From: CAZGAQ01 sp964523405
Lineage (GTDB): Bacteria; Planctomycetota; Phycisphaerae; UBA1845; Fen-1342
Reading direction: 5' to 3'
Assembly (NCBI GenBank): GCA_964523405.1
Contig: CAZGAQ010000027.1
Location: 1-64,000, forward strand
Length of the DNA stretch: 64,000 nucleotides
Part shown: positions 33,560-43,119 of the stretch, one piece after another
How the letters are laid out: every line of letters starts with the position of its first letter
Position numbering within the stretch: position 1 is the first letter of the stretch
Notes under the pieces: model-generated
Seen by the model: only the letters and a program-made list of their open reading frames with translations
The model's database searches: none
Told to the model about the DNA's origin: nothing
Made by a program: the position numbers and the translations under genes

Positions 33560-34438
33560 ATGCGAACGCGTGTCCTCGCTGTCATTCTGATCGGCTCGTC
33601 GATCGTACAGGCAGACATTTTGCACCTGCGCGACGGTTCCCGCCACTACGGCGAGCTGGTCTCCCAGGATTCGCGGCAGATTGTATTCCGGGTCGTCCAG
33701 GCGGATGGGACCGCCAGCCTGGTCCGCACGTTTGCGGCCGCGACGGTAGCGCGGGTCGAGCGTACCGGGCGGTGCGATCGCCCCCCCGTGGATGCGCGGC
33801 CGGCCTCGGCCCCGTCGTCGCGGGTGGCCGTGGACTATGAGCAGGTGCTGCGCGAAGCCTTCGAGCTGCTGGGCGACGGGGATTTGTCAGCGGCGTTAAA
33901 GGCCCTGCAGATGGCGGCACAGGAGGCGTCGCCGGAAACGCTGGCGCGGCTGAGCGCCCAATGTCGTAGGGAGCGGGGGGTGCCGCTGGATGAGCTGCTG
34001 GCGACGCTGCGCGTGCAGTTGGCCGCGCGCGTGGGGCGCGGGCGTGGCTTCAAGCTGGAGGCGGCCACGCCGTACGAGCGGGCGGCGCTGGCGCGGGTGC
34101 TGCAACGGCAGGCGGACGAGCTCCTGGCGCGGACGCACCAGGAGCGCACGGTCGCGGACTGGGCCGCGCAACGGACGGAGTATCGGGAACTACAGCCGGA
34201 CGCGCGGCGACTGGTCGCGGACGCGGCGCGCGCCGCCGCGCTGATCTCGGCGCGTCTGCGCTTTGATCCGGCGTTGCAGAAGCGCTCTGCGGAGAACGTC
34301 CGCCTAGCCCAGCTGCATCAGCAACTGACCGACCTGGCCAGCCGCGTGATGGCGCTGAGCGGGTATCAGGATTTGACCCCCGACGACGGCTGGGTGGACC
34401 CCGCCCTGTTGCCGACGAGCCGTCCGGCGGAGCCGTAG
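33560..34438 (+). CDS. Secreted protein of unknown function, helical with charged body
   Basis: A 292-residue protein with signal peptide MRTRVLAVILIGSSIVQA. The mature part starts ADILHLRDGSRHYGELVSQDSRQIVFRVV, a small beta-rich motif seen in secreted bacterial proteins where a DG loop is followed by G-x-(I/V/L) strands. The remaining residues are mostly alpha-helical and Arg/Ala/Leu-rich (VLQRQADELLARTHQER). No enzyme motif is visible. It sits divergent from the oxidoreductase-like gene and convergent with lptD. Confidence 0.68.
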   Translation: MRTRVLAVILIGSSIVQADILHLRDGSRHYGELVSQDSRQIVFRVVQADGTASLVRTFAAATVARVERTGRCDRPPVDARPASAPSSRVAVDYEQVLREAFELLGDGDLSAALKALQMAAQEASPETLARLSAQCRRERGVPLDELLATLRVQLAARVGRGRGFKLEAATPYERAALARVLQRQADELLARTHQERTVADWAAQRTEYRELQPDARRLVADAARAAALISARLRFDPALQKRSAENVRLAQLHQQLTDLASRVMALSGYQDLTPDDGWVDPALLPTSRPAEP

Positions 34439-34484
34439 CCGACCTCCGCGTGCACCCCATAGGGGGGCCAGTCCTGGGGGGACG

Positions 34485-37400
34485 CTACGGTCGGATGCCG
34501 GTACCCTGCCCGAGCGACGTGAAGCGTCGCGAGCCGAGGGTCCACTCGGGGATCCCTTCGGGCCATAGCGAGAACGAGACGCTGTAGTCGTCGTCGACGT
34601 TGCTGTATTTCAGGTCGATGCTGGCGTACCAGCGGGGCAGTTTACGAACGTAGGAGACCGTGACTTCGCCGAGCCGGCCGGTGTCGACATCCCACCAGCC
34701 GCGGAAGGCGGTGATGTGTTTCTCGGTCAGCTTGTAGTTCCAGCCGCCGCCGATCAGGGACATCTGGATGTCGCCGGCATAGCGGACGCCCAGGACGTAG
34801 GCCAGACGCGGATTGCGCTCGATGGCGAGCGATATGTCGTGGCGATCGAAAGACCGGTCGTTCAGGTCGAAGTTGAAGTCATACAGCACGCTCGTGCTGT
34901 CACTGAGGCGGTAGATCAGGTCGCCGGCCAGGTAATCGCGCGTGCGGCTGTTCTCGGGACGCAGCGGGTCGGCCCAGCCGTTTGACAGGTCGTGGCGGCC
35001 TTCGGTGTTGCCGAACAGGCCCGCTTCGAGGTTCAACGTGACCAGGTCCACGGTGCGCTGCTTGCCTTCCGGACCCCGCTTGGTCTGCCACACCTGCCGC
35101 ACGCCAGCGGTCGCGCCGTAGGTGGCATCGATGGTCTCGATCCCGTAGTCGAAGGGCGTGATTTCCGCGCTGCGCGCGCTGCTGTGGCCCCACCACGCGG
35201 CGAAATCCGGCTTAATGACGTGGCGGATGCCGTTGATGTCGAACAGCTCGGAGCGGACGTTTTCGAAGACCTTGCTGAAGGTCGTGCTGCCGCGCACGCC
35301 GTACATGCCCAGGCCGCGCCCCAGCGCCCCGTCATCCAGCGGCTGGCCGTCCCAATACGTACCGCGGAGGGAAGCGAAAGGCACGAGGTTGAGGGCGCCC
35401 AGCTTCAGCGGCAGCTCGGCTTCCTCGCGGACGTCACCGCGGACGGTCAGGTCGCTGCGGCCGAGGTTGCTGAAGCGCCGGTGATCGAAGGCGTGGCGAT
35501 CGTCCGGCAGGTAGCGCACCAACCCGAAGCGGGACTCGTGGTACAGGACAATCGGGTCGAGCCAGGTGTCGCCGATGCGGCGGTAGGTGAAGTCCGGCAA
35601 GTGCTCCGTCTGCGTCAGGAAGTCCAGCAGACGCCAGTTGGCCAGTAGCGTGATGGCCTCGTTGCCCTTGGCGCGCTTGAGGTACAGCGCGGTTTCCTGC
35701 TCCTTGCCCTCGAAGAACTCGTTCTTCTCGTACTCCTCGAGATAGTTGTCGTCGCTGACGTACGCCAGTTCGAGGGTGAGTTCCCAATTGTCAGGGAGGT
35801 AGTGGCGGTGTCGCCACAGCACGCGGCCGCGATTGTCCGTGCTGGGGTCCTCCTGGGCCTGGCGCAGCGGGCCGAGTTTGTCCTCGCCGTTGTCGTGAAT
35901 GTAGTAGCTGCGGAACAGGCCGTAATAGTCCTCCCGCTGGTAGTCGAGGTTCACGCCGACCGCGGGGCCGCGCTTGGAGAAGTAGTCCAGGCGGAGCGTG
36001 GGATCGAAGCCGGGGATGGGCTTGACGCCGGCGAGGTTGAAGAGGTTCCAACTCGTTTCGAGTTGGGCGCCCCAGTGCTTGCTGTAGCCCATCGCCAGGC
36101 GCTTGATGAGCGTCTCACTCTGTTCGAGCGAGCCCTGACTGTAGGGCCACCATCCGATGGGCACGCCGCCCACGTTGAGGGTGGAGTTCTTGAGCTCGTA
36201 GGTGCCGGTGAGCGGTGCGGTGGCGTTGCCGGCGGCGTCACGGGCCGTGACGTCCCGGATGACCACGCGCTCGGCCCCGACGTGGTAGCTCGGGGTGTAG
36301 AACTCGCTGGTGGTGACGATGGCGTGGCGCGCCGCGAACTCGCGCAGGGAGAGCTGGCGAATCTCGTTAGCCCGGACGTAGAGGGGGATCCCGCGCTGCG
36401 GAATGTCGGCGCGAAAGACGGCGTCGAGGATCAGGGCGCGCTCGTGCTCGAAGTCGTAGTACAGGCGGTGGGCGCGGATGAAGCGCGGGCCGAGCGAGAG
36501 CGTGACGTCGCCTTCAAGATACACGCCGCGGACGCGCCCCTGGGCACCCGTCGTTGCCTCCATGCCCAGCAGCCCGGGCGGCTGGCCCGGCTTCCGGCCG
36601 GATGCACCGGCGGTCGGCGGGTGGGTGGTCGCCGCAGGTCGGGCGGCCTGCTCGGCGGCCTCCTCGGCGGCGCGGACGCTGCCCGGCAGGGGCGGCGGCG
36701 CCGGCTCGCCCGGCGGCGCGGCGGTCGCGGGCTGCGCTTCCGGATGCGCTTCGCCGGCACTGCCACTCGAGAGGAAGTCGGCCGCCCCGCCTTCGGCCGG
36801 GAAGACCACGGCGCTGACGGCACGGATTTCCAGCATGGGCGCGGTCGGGCCGCCGTCCTGGGCGAAGTAGACGCCGCCGACGGAGACAAAGACCTGTTCC
36901 CCGTCGGGTGTGTGACCGGACTCGATATTGGGGAGAACGTAGCGGATCGCGCGCGCGGGGCGCTGCGGTTTGCTCTTGACCACGTCGACGCCGTGCGCGA
37001 TACCGGGCTCCGTCTCGGCCGCCTCGATGGCTTGCCGATCCCGCAGGGCCTGGACGTACAGCGGCGACTGCGCGGAGTCCTCCTCCAGGTGGGCATCCTC
37101 GAACTTCACAAGCTGTCCGGTGGTGCGCAGGCCGCGCACGAGCAGCACGTGGTCGCTCGTGACGGTGCCGCCCGGCTCGGTGACCTCGGCGTTTTCCGAC
37201 AGGTAGACCGTCAGCTCATGGAACGCGCGGCCGTCGCTGTCCCCCTTGGTGATCCAGATGACGGCGTTGTCGGCGACCATGCGCCGGCCGGCGAAGTCGA
37301 GGCGGAAGCCGCCGTTATAGAGGAGCACGTAGGTTTCGTTGGGATCAGCCCACTGGCGCACGTAGCGGCCGCGCATCTCGATCGGCTGGTCGCTGAGCGC

Positions 37401-37589
37401 GGACGCGAGGATGGGCTCGTCGCTGAGGTCGTACTGGGCGCGGGCGGCGGGGGTGAGCGTCAGGAGACCCAGCAGCAGCAGAGTGGTAGCGACCGCGCGG
37501 CGCGCCGGGGCGCGTGCGGGCCGGGGGCGGGGGCGCCGAGCCGACTCTGGGCAGAGGCGTCGATATTCTCGCAGCATCGACCGCACCAA
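34485..37589 (-). CDS. lptD: LptD/OstA-like outer-membrane LPS-assembly protein
   Basis: A 1034-residue protein. A signal-anchor-like hydrophobic stretch (VATTLLLLGLLTLTPAARA) is preceded by an unusually long Arg/Pro-rich N-terminus. An OstA/LptA-like domain comes next (MVADNAVIWITKGD, FHELTVYLSENAEVTEPGGTVTSDHVLLV), then a Pro/Ala-rich linker, a second OstA-like stretch and a long beta-barrel region rich in aromatic turns. LptD inserts LPS into the outer leaflet. No LptE is adjacent. The N-terminal extension may mean that the true start is further downstream. Confidence 0.85.
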   Translation of the reverse strand: MVRSMLREYRRLCPESARRPRPRPARAPARRAVATTLLLLGLLTLTPAARAQYDLSDEPILASALSDQPIEMRGRYVRQWADPNETYVLLYNGGFRLDFAGRRMVADNAVIWITKGDSDGRAFHELTVYLSENAEVTEPGGTVTSDHVLLVRGLRTTGQLVKFEDAHLEEDSAQSPLYVQALRDRQAIEAAETEPGIAHGVDVVKSKPQRPARAIRYVLPNIESGHTPDGEQVFVSVGGVYFAQDGGPTAPMLEIRAVSAVVFPAEGGAADFLSSGSAGEAHPEAQPATAAPPGEPAPPPLPGSVRAAEEAAEQAARPAATTHPPTAGASGRKPGQPPGLLGMEATTGAQGRVRGVYLEGDVTLSLGPRFIRAHRLYYDFEHERALILDAVFRADIPQRGIPLYVRANEIRQLSLREFAARHAIVTTSEFYTPSYHVGAERVVIRDVTARDAAGNATAPLTGTYELKNSTLNVGGVPIGWWPYSQGSLEQSETLIKRLAMGYSKHWGAQLETSWNLFNLAGVKPIPGFDPTLRLDYFSKRGPAVGVNLDYQREDYYGLFRSYYIHDNGEDKLGPLRQAQEDPSTDNRGRVLWRHRHYLPDNWELTLELAYVSDDNYLEEYEKNEFFEGKEQETALYLKRAKGNEAITLLANWRLLDFLTQTEHLPDFTYRRIGDTWLDPIVLYHESRFGLVRYLPDDRHAFDHRRFSNLGRSDLTVRGDVREEAELPLKLGALNLVPFASLRGTYWDGQPLDDGALGRGLGMYGVRGSTTFSKVFENVRSELFDINGIRHVIKPDFAAWWGHSSARSAEITPFDYGIETIDATYGATAGVRQVWQTKRGPEGKQRTVDLVTLNLEAGLFGNTEGRHDLSNGWADPLRPENSRTRDYLAGDLIYRLSDSTSVLYDFNFDLNDRSFDRHDISLAIERNPRLAYVLGVRYAGDIQMSLIGGGWNYKLTEKHITAFRGWWDVDTGRLGEVTVSYVRKLPRWYASIDLKYSNVDDDYSVSFSLWPEGIPEWTLGSRRFTSLGQGTGIRP

Positions 37590-37778
37590 GCGAAGCGGGA
37601 CAGGTTTCGATCCTCTGGGGGGCCATTATCAGGAGGGCGCGCGTGCGGTCAATGGCGCGCGCGGTTCAATCCGGGCGGCGTGGGCGCGGAACGCCGCTTT
37701 TCTTCGCGCGGCAATATGATAGAGTACCGGCTTGCCGGACGCGGGGCTGAGCCAGCAACCACGGGAAGCCGAGTACGA

Positions 37779-39230
37779 ATGTCCGCCGAGATTCGCCACT
37801 ATTGCGGTTTGTTTGGAATTGCCAATCACCCCGACGCCGCGGAGCTGACCTACCTTGGGCTGTATGCCCAGCAGCACCGGGGTCAGGAGTCGGCGGGGAT
37901 GACGACCGCGGATGGTCGGCGGCTGCAACGGCGGGGCGGGCTGGGGCTGGTCACGGATGCGATTGGGCAGCGTGATCTGAGCGAGATTCGTGCCCCCATG
38001 GCCATCGGGCACGTACGCTACTCGACGACTGGCTCGTGCAGTGCGTCCAACGCGCAGCCGCTGCTCGTCAATTGCTCGATCGGGCAGGTCGCGATCGCGC
38101 ACAACGGCAACCTGGTGAATGCCGGCGTGATCCGCACGGATTACGAGGCGCACGGGCACATTTTCTCCTCGACTTCGGACACCGAAGTGATCCTGCACAT
38201 GCTTGCGGATATGCAGTTTGTGGAGAAGCCGGATCCGCTGGCGGCCGTCCTGCGGCGCCTGTGCGGCTCCTACTGCCTGCTGCTGCAGTATCCGGATCGC
38301 ATCGAGGCGGTGCGCGATCCGTCGGGCAACCGGCCGCTGTGCCTGGGGCGCCTGGGCGAGGCGTGGGTGGTGGCGAGCGAGACGTGCGCGCTGGACATCA
38401 TCGACGCGGTGTACGTGCGTGACGTGGAGCCGGGGGAGATCGTGACGCTGTCGCACGCGGGGATGACGTCGCGCCGCTTCGTCGAGCCGGCGCAGGTCCA
38501 CAAGGCGCATTGCATCTTTGAGCATGTGTATTTTGCCGACCCGGCCAGCTTCGTGTTCGGCGAGAACGTACACCTGATGCGGCTGGCGACGGGGCGGGCG
38601 CTGGCGCGCGAGGCGCCGGCCGAGGCGGACCTGGTGATTGCCGTGCCGAACTGCGCCCGCTGTGCGGCGCTGGGCTACCACGAGACCTCGGGCTTGCCGA
38701 TTGGGCGCGGATTCACGACCAACCACTACATCGGGCGCTCGTTCATCCAGCCAACCCAGACCATCCGCGATCTCACGGTGCGGCTGAAGCTCAACCCGAT
38801 CCGCGGCAGCGTGGCCGGCAAGCGCATTGTGGTCGTCGAGGACTCGGTGGTGCGCGGCACCACGACGCGCGGCAAGATGCAGTCGCTGCGCAAGGCCGGG
38901 GCCAAGGAGATTCACCTGCGCGTCGCGAGCCCGCCGATCCGACATCCCTGCTACTACGGGATCGACTTTCCCAGCCGCGAGGAGCTGGTCGCCAACCAGC
39001 GCTCGGTCGAGCAGATTCGCGCGTTTTTGGGAGTGGACTCGCTGGCGTACCTTTCGCTGGAGGGGCTGCTGGCGGCCGCTAAGACCGCCAACGCGGACTT
39101 TTGCCACGCGTGCTTCTCCGGGGAGTATCCGATTCCCATCGATCCGAATTTTCAGAAAGACGTGTTCGAGCACCACCAGATGCGTTTCTTTGACGCGACG
39201 GGGCAACTGGGCGGGGCGGCCCCGGGTTGA
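37779..39230 (+). CDS. purF: Amidophosphoribosyltransferase (Fe-S type)
   Basis: A 483-residue enzyme. After a short propeptide the glutaminase nucleophile is Cys in HYCGLFGIAN, followed by QQHRGQESAG and GHVRYSTTG. The PRPP motif is VVVEDSVVRGTTT. Cysteines in AHCIFEHVYF, HPCYYGID and FCHACFSGEYP match the four ligands of the B. subtilis-type 4Fe-4S cluster. It makes phosphoribosylamine, the first committed purine step. The ATG at 37779 leaves a seven-residue propeptide before the Cys, similar in length to relatives. The long open frame upstream is a shadow of lptD. Confidence 0.95.
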   Translation: MSAEIRHYCGLFGIANHPDAAELTYLGLYAQQHRGQESAGMTTADGRRLQRRGGLGLVTDAIGQRDLSEIRAPMAIGHVRYSTTGSCSASNAQPLLVNCSIGQVAIAHNGNLVNAGVIRTDYEAHGHIFSSTSDTEVILHMLADMQFVEKPDPLAAVLRRLCGSYCLLLQYPDRIEAVRDPSGNRPLCLGRLGEAWVVASETCALDIIDAVYVRDVEPGEIVTLSHAGMTSRRFVEPAQVHKAHCIFEHVYFADPASFVFGENVHLMRLATGRALAREAPAEADLVIAVPNCARCAALGYHETSGLPIGRGFTTNHYIGRSFIQPTQTIRDLTVRLKLNPIRGSVAGKRIVVVEDSVVRGTTTRGKMQSLRKAGAKEIHLRVASPPIRHPCYYGIDFPSREELVANQRSVEQIRAFLGVDSLAYLSLEGLLAAAKTANADFCHACFSGEYPIPIDPNFQKDVFEHHQMRFFDATGQLGGAAPG

Positions 39231-39410
39231 GGCTGCGGCGCAGGCGGGCGCGGCTGGGCGCCATCCGGCGCGTGTCCGCGGACGGGGGGCCAGTGATTTC
39301 GCGCCAAGCGTCCCGTTTTCACGGACGCATGCGGTAGCGGTCGGGGTGAATTTCCGCCACCCGCGGATTTCGCCTACGCAGGGGCAGGCAATCCGCCTAC
39401 GATCCGGGGC

Positions 39411-42071
39411 ATGCACGATCTGCCGCTCATTACCACCATCGCCGCCGGGCTCACCGGCGCCTGGCTGCTGGGGCTGCTGACCCAGCGGTTGGGGCTCTCG
39501 CCGATTGTCGGGTACCTGTTGGCCGGGGTCCTCATCGGGCCGCATACGCCCGGGTTTGTCGGTGACGTTCCGCTGGCCCATCAACTGGCCGAGATCGGCG
39601 TGATTCTGCTGATGTTCGGCGTTGGCTTGCACTTCCAATTCAAGGACCTGTTGGCCGTCAAGGGCGTGGCCGTTCCCGGCGCCGTGGTGCAGAGCGCGGC
39701 CGCGACGGCCTTGGCGCTGCTGCTGTTCACGGCGCTCGGGTTGCCGGCCAAGACGAGCGCCGTGATCGGGATGGCGATGGCCGTGGCGAGCACCGTCGTC
39801 CTCATGCGCGTGCTGATGGACGCAGACGCGCTGCAGTCGCCGCAGGGGCACGTGGCCGTCGGCTGGCTGATCGTGGAGGACGTCTTCACGGTGGTGCTGC
39901 TGGTGCTCCTGCCCGTGCTGGGCAGTCCGGCGGGGTCCGGGGGCGCGGTGGACGGGGGGGCGCCGGCGGCGGGTGGGGCCACGGTGGCGGCGGCCATCGC
40001 CGTGGCGCTGCTCAAGCTCGTCGTGCTGGCCGGCGTCGTGCTGGTTGGCGGGGCGCGGGTCATTCCGTGGATTCTCGTGCAGGTGGCCCGGTTGCGGTCG
40101 CGCGAGCTGTTCACCCTGACCGTGCTTGTGTTTTCGATCGCGATCGCGACCGGTGCGTACTACGTGTTCGGTGCCTCGATGGCGCTGGGTGCCTTCCTGG
40201 CCGGGATGGTTGTGGCGCAGTCGCCGCTGAGTCATCAGGCGGCGGCCGACGCGTTGCCGCTCCGGGATGCCTTTGCCGTGCTGTTTTTCGTGTCCGTGGG
40301 GATGCTGTTCGATCCGGCCTTCGTCGTGCATGAGCCGCTCATGTTGCTGGCGGCCCTGGGAATCATCCTGGTGGGCAAGCCGCTGGCCGCGCTGGCGATT
40401 GTGGCGTTGCTCGGGCACGGGGTGCGCACGGGGCTCACCGTAGCGCTGGGGTTGGCCCAGATCGGCGAGTTCTCGTTCATTCTGTCGCAGCTTGCCGGGC
40501 AACATGGCTTGATGCCGCCGATCGGGCACAACCTGCTCGTCGCGGCCGCAATCATTTCCATCACGCTGAATCCACTGTTATTCCGGCTGTTGCCGCGGCT
40601 GGAAGCGTGGTTGCGCGGGCATCCGTACTTGTGGCACCTGCTGAACGGGCGGGCCGAACGGCAGGCGCTGGCCGTCAATGCGGCCACGGCGGAGTCCCTC
40701 CGCCGGCGCGACCCCGCACCGCGGTTAGCCGTGGTGATCGGCTACGGGCCGGTGGGGCGTTCGGTCCACAACGCGCTGCGCGAAGCCCGGCTGACGACCG
40801 CGGTGATCGATCTCAACATCTCATCCATCGCGGCACTCCGGACCGCGGGCGTGGCGGCCGTCTTTGGGAACGCGGCCCATGAGAGCATTCTTGAACAGGC
40901 CGGCGTTCGGCAGGCCTCGCACGTGGTGCTAACGCTGCCGCAGTCGTCAGACCGGGCCGCCATTGTGGCGGCCGTGCGCCACCTGAATCCGGCCGCGCGC
41001 GTGCTGGTGCGGGCGCGCTATCTGCGCGAGCGTGCGGACCTGGAGCAGGCCGGGGCCACGGCGGCGGTGTTCGAAGAAGCGGAGGCGGCGGTCGGGCTGG
41101 CCCGCCTGGTACTCGCGGATACCGGTGTGCAGCGGGCGGCCGCGGAGCGCAAGGCCCGGGAACTGCGGTTGCAGCTGATCGTGGAGAATGTCGCCGACAT
41201 CCGCGCGCGGCGTGTCCGCAGCGTGATGGTCCCGTGGACGCGGGTGCGGCGGCTGCGCACCTCGAGCGGTCGGGATGAGGTCCTGGCCCGCATCGCGCAG
41301 GAGCGGTACTCGCGCTGGCCGGTCGAGGGAGCGCACGGGCAGGTGGTCGGCTATCTCCTCGCGAAGGACCTGATCGCGCAGCCCAACGTGGCGGATTGGC
41401 GCGACCTGGTCCGTCCGCTGCAGTCCCTTTCGCCGGACGAGGACATCGAGACGGCTCTGGAGCGCTTGCAGGCCCAGGGCGTGTCCGTGTGTCTGGTCGC
41501 GGACGCGGGCCAGCCCGTTGGCCTCATCACTCTCGATGACGTTCTCGAGCAGGTCATCGGACGGATCGAGGACGAATACCCGCATGCGCCGGGCGTCTCG
41601 GTACGCGCGGCGCTGCTCGACGGGGCGGTACTGCTGGACCTGCCGGCCGGCACGGGCGAAGAAGCGATCCGCCGTCTGGCGGCGGCGCTGCCGGCCGAGC
41701 GGCTGCCCCGGGGCCGAGACGCAGCCTGGGTCGCGCAGCTCGCCCTCGCGCGGGAGCGGGAAGTCTCGACTGACTTGGGTATCGGCGTCGCGCTCCCGCA
41801 CGCCCGCTGTCCGCAACTCGCGGCGCCGCTGATTGCCTTCGGACGCGCGGCGGGGGGCGTGATCTTCGCGCCGGAGTCTCCGGAACCCGTGCGTTTTGTC
41901 TGCCTGCTGGTCACGCCGGCCGAGCAACCCGAAGTCCAGCTCACGCTGCTCGGACGGCTGTCCCGCAGTCTGGCGGACACGGCGCTCCGCGATCGGCTGG
42001 CCGCGGCCACGACGGCGCTGGAAGTGGTTGATCTGTTGGCCGGGCAGGACGCACCGTCGGCGGCTACCTGA
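39411..42071 (+). CDS. Kef-type cation/proton antiporter fused to RCK (TrkA-N), CBS pair and PTS EIIA domain
   Basis: An 886-residue fusion. Residues 1-395 are a CPA2 antiporter (many helices, GYLLAGVLIGPHTPGF near the start, GLAQIGEFSFILSQ). Residues 438-565 form a TrkA-N/RCK domain (VVIGYGPVGRSVHNAL). Residues 600-722 look like a CBS pair as in CorC-type proteins (VRSVMVPWTRV, YSRWPVEG, VGLITLDDVLEQVIGRI). Residues 735-880 resemble a fructose/nitrogen-type EIIA, with phospho-His797 in GIGVALPHAR. It likely exchanges K+ or Na+ for protons under control of nucleotides and phosphorylation. Confidence 0.85.
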   Translation: MHDLPLITTIAAGLTGAWLLGLLTQRLGLSPIVGYLLAGVLIGPHTPGFVGDVPLAHQLAEIGVILLMFGVGLHFQFKDLLAVKGVAVPGAVVQSAAATALALLLFTALGLPAKTSAVIGMAMAVASTVVLMRVLMDADALQSPQGHVAVGWLIVEDVFTVVLLVLLPVLGSPAGSGGAVDGGAPAAGGATVAAAIAVALLKLVVLAGVVLVGGARVIPWILVQVARLRSRELFTLTVLVFSIAIATGAYYVFGASMALGAFLAGMVVAQSPLSHQAAADALPLRDAFAVLFFVSVGMLFDPAFVVHEPLMLLAALGIILVGKPLAALAIVALLGHGVRTGLTVALGLAQIGEFSFILSQLAGQHGLMPPIGHNLLVAAAIISITLNPLLFRLLPRLEAWLRGHPYLWHLLNGRAERQALAVNAATAESLRRRDPAPRLAVVIGYGPVGRSVHNALREARLTTAVIDLNISSIAALRTAGVAAVFGNAAHESILEQAGVRQASHVVLTLPQSSDRAAIVAAVRHLNPAARVLVRARYLRERADLEQAGATAAVFEEAEAAVGLARLVLADTGVQRAAAERKARELRLQLIVENVADIRARRVRSVMVPWTRVRRLRTSSGRDEVLARIAQERYSRWPVEGAHGQVVGYLLAKDLIAQPNVADWRDLVRPLQSLSPDEDIETALERLQAQGVSVCLVADAGQPVGLITLDDVLEQVIGRIEDEYPHAPGVSVRAALLDGAVLLDLPAGTGEEAIRRLAAALPAERLPRGRDAAWVAQLALAREREVSTDLGIGVALPHARCPQLAAPLIAFGRAAGGVIFAPESPEPVRFVCLLVTPAEQPEVQLTLLGRLSRSLADTALRDRLAAATTALEVVDLLAGQDAPSAAT

Positions 42072-43119
42072 AGCCGATCTCGGCGACGACCGGGCGATGA
42101 TCGGAGCCCGTGGGGGCCGCGAGATAAGAGCGGGGGCTGGTCAGCGCGGGGGATAGATACAGATGGTCCAGCCGCAGCCCCGGAATCCACCCCAGCCACG
42201 GGTTCTTGTGGTGCCAGGTCGCGCGGCGGCCGTAGCCGCCCAGGTCGTGTACGTCGCGCAATCCGAGGCGGCGCAGCGCATCGGCGCAGTAGCTCGCGTC
42301 CGTGAAGTTGAAGTCGCCGCACAGGACGATCGGGAGTTGCTCGGCGCGCAGCAGTTCGAGCAGCTTGGCGAACTGGCGGCGCTGTCGGCCGAAAGCATGC
42401 AGGCTCGTCGGGGGCAGCATGTGCACGTTGTATACTGCGACCGGACGGCCGCCGAGGTCCAGTACGGCTCGTGCTTGCGGGCCGGCGACGATCGGCAGCG
42501 GCAACGCGCCGTCCACGTCGGTCAGCGGCGCGCGGGCGTACAGGCCGATGCCGCGGCAATCGCCGGGCGTGAAGGCATAGGCCGCCGGCAGCAGCGGCAG
42601 GAGTTGTGGCTCAAGTGCCGCCCGCCAGTCGGCGGAGTACTCCTGCAGCAGCAGCAGGTCCGGGGCCACCGCGCGGACGGCCTGTGCCGCGGCGTCGTAC
42701 GTCCGGCTGGTGCGGAGCACGTTCAGCGTCATCACGCGCAGCGTCGGCCCGGCGGCCGGTGGCGCGGTCCGCGGCCAAGACTTGAGCAGCTCGCCGCCGA
42801 CGGTGGGGAGCACGATGAGGGTTAGTGTCAGCGCCAGCCACCGGGCGCGCAGCCGGATGGCGACCAGCAGCTCCAACGCGGCCACCAGGCCGATGTGGAA
42901 CGTGAAGGTCCGGAACAGGAATGCCGGCCAGGCGCAGATGTCGTGCAAGTCGCCGTGGGGCTGCAAGTCCTGCGGGAACAGATGGGCCAGCAGGAGCGCC
43001 GCGACGGCCCCCACGGCGTACAGCCACGCCTGGCGAAGCGCGTGTCGCCGCCAGCACACCGGTCGGGAATGCACCGGCGGCGGTATCTCCTGCGCGTCGA
43101 CGACGGGTACGGTCTTCAT
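42064..43119 (-). CDS. Membrane-anchored endonuclease/exonuclease/phosphatase (EEP) family protein, copy 1
   Basis: A 351-residue protein. About three N-terminal helices (WLYAVGAVAALLLAHLF, FLFRTFTFHIGLVAALELLVAI, ALTLTLIVLPTVG) precede an EEP domain with VMTLNVLRT, DLLLLQEYSADW, PIVLCGDFNFTD, LRLDHLYLS and GSDHRPVVAEIG. All the catalytic Asn, Glu, Asp and His positions are present. The domain probably faces outside the cytoplasm. The substrate (phospholipid, phosphodiester or nucleic acid) is unknown. The 3' end overlaps the Kef gene by 8 nt. It is coupled to its paralogue by a 4-nt overlap. Confidence 0.82.
   Translation of the reverse strand: MKTVPVVDAQEIPPPVHSRPVCWRRHALRQAWLYAVGAVAALLLAHLFPQDLQPHGDLHDICAWPAFLFRTFTFHIGLVAALELLVAIRLRARWLALTLTLIVLPTVGGELLKSWPRTAPPAAGPTLRVMTLNVLRTSRTYDAAAQAVRAVAPDLLLLQEYSADWRAALEPQLLPLLPAAYAFTPGDCRGIGLYARAPLTDVDGALPLPIVAGPQARAVLDLGGRPVAVYNVHMLPPTSLHAFGRQRRQFAKLLELLRAEQLPIVLCGDFNFTDASYCADALRRLGLRDVHDLGGYGRRATWHHKNPWLGWIPGLRLDHLYLSPALTSPRSYLAAPTGSDHRPVVAEIGFR

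Noticed and set aside
37629..40529. A 966-codon minus-strand open frame across purF and the Kef gene
   Set aside because: It is His/Arg/Gln-rich, has no fold, and lies opposite two well-supported genes.
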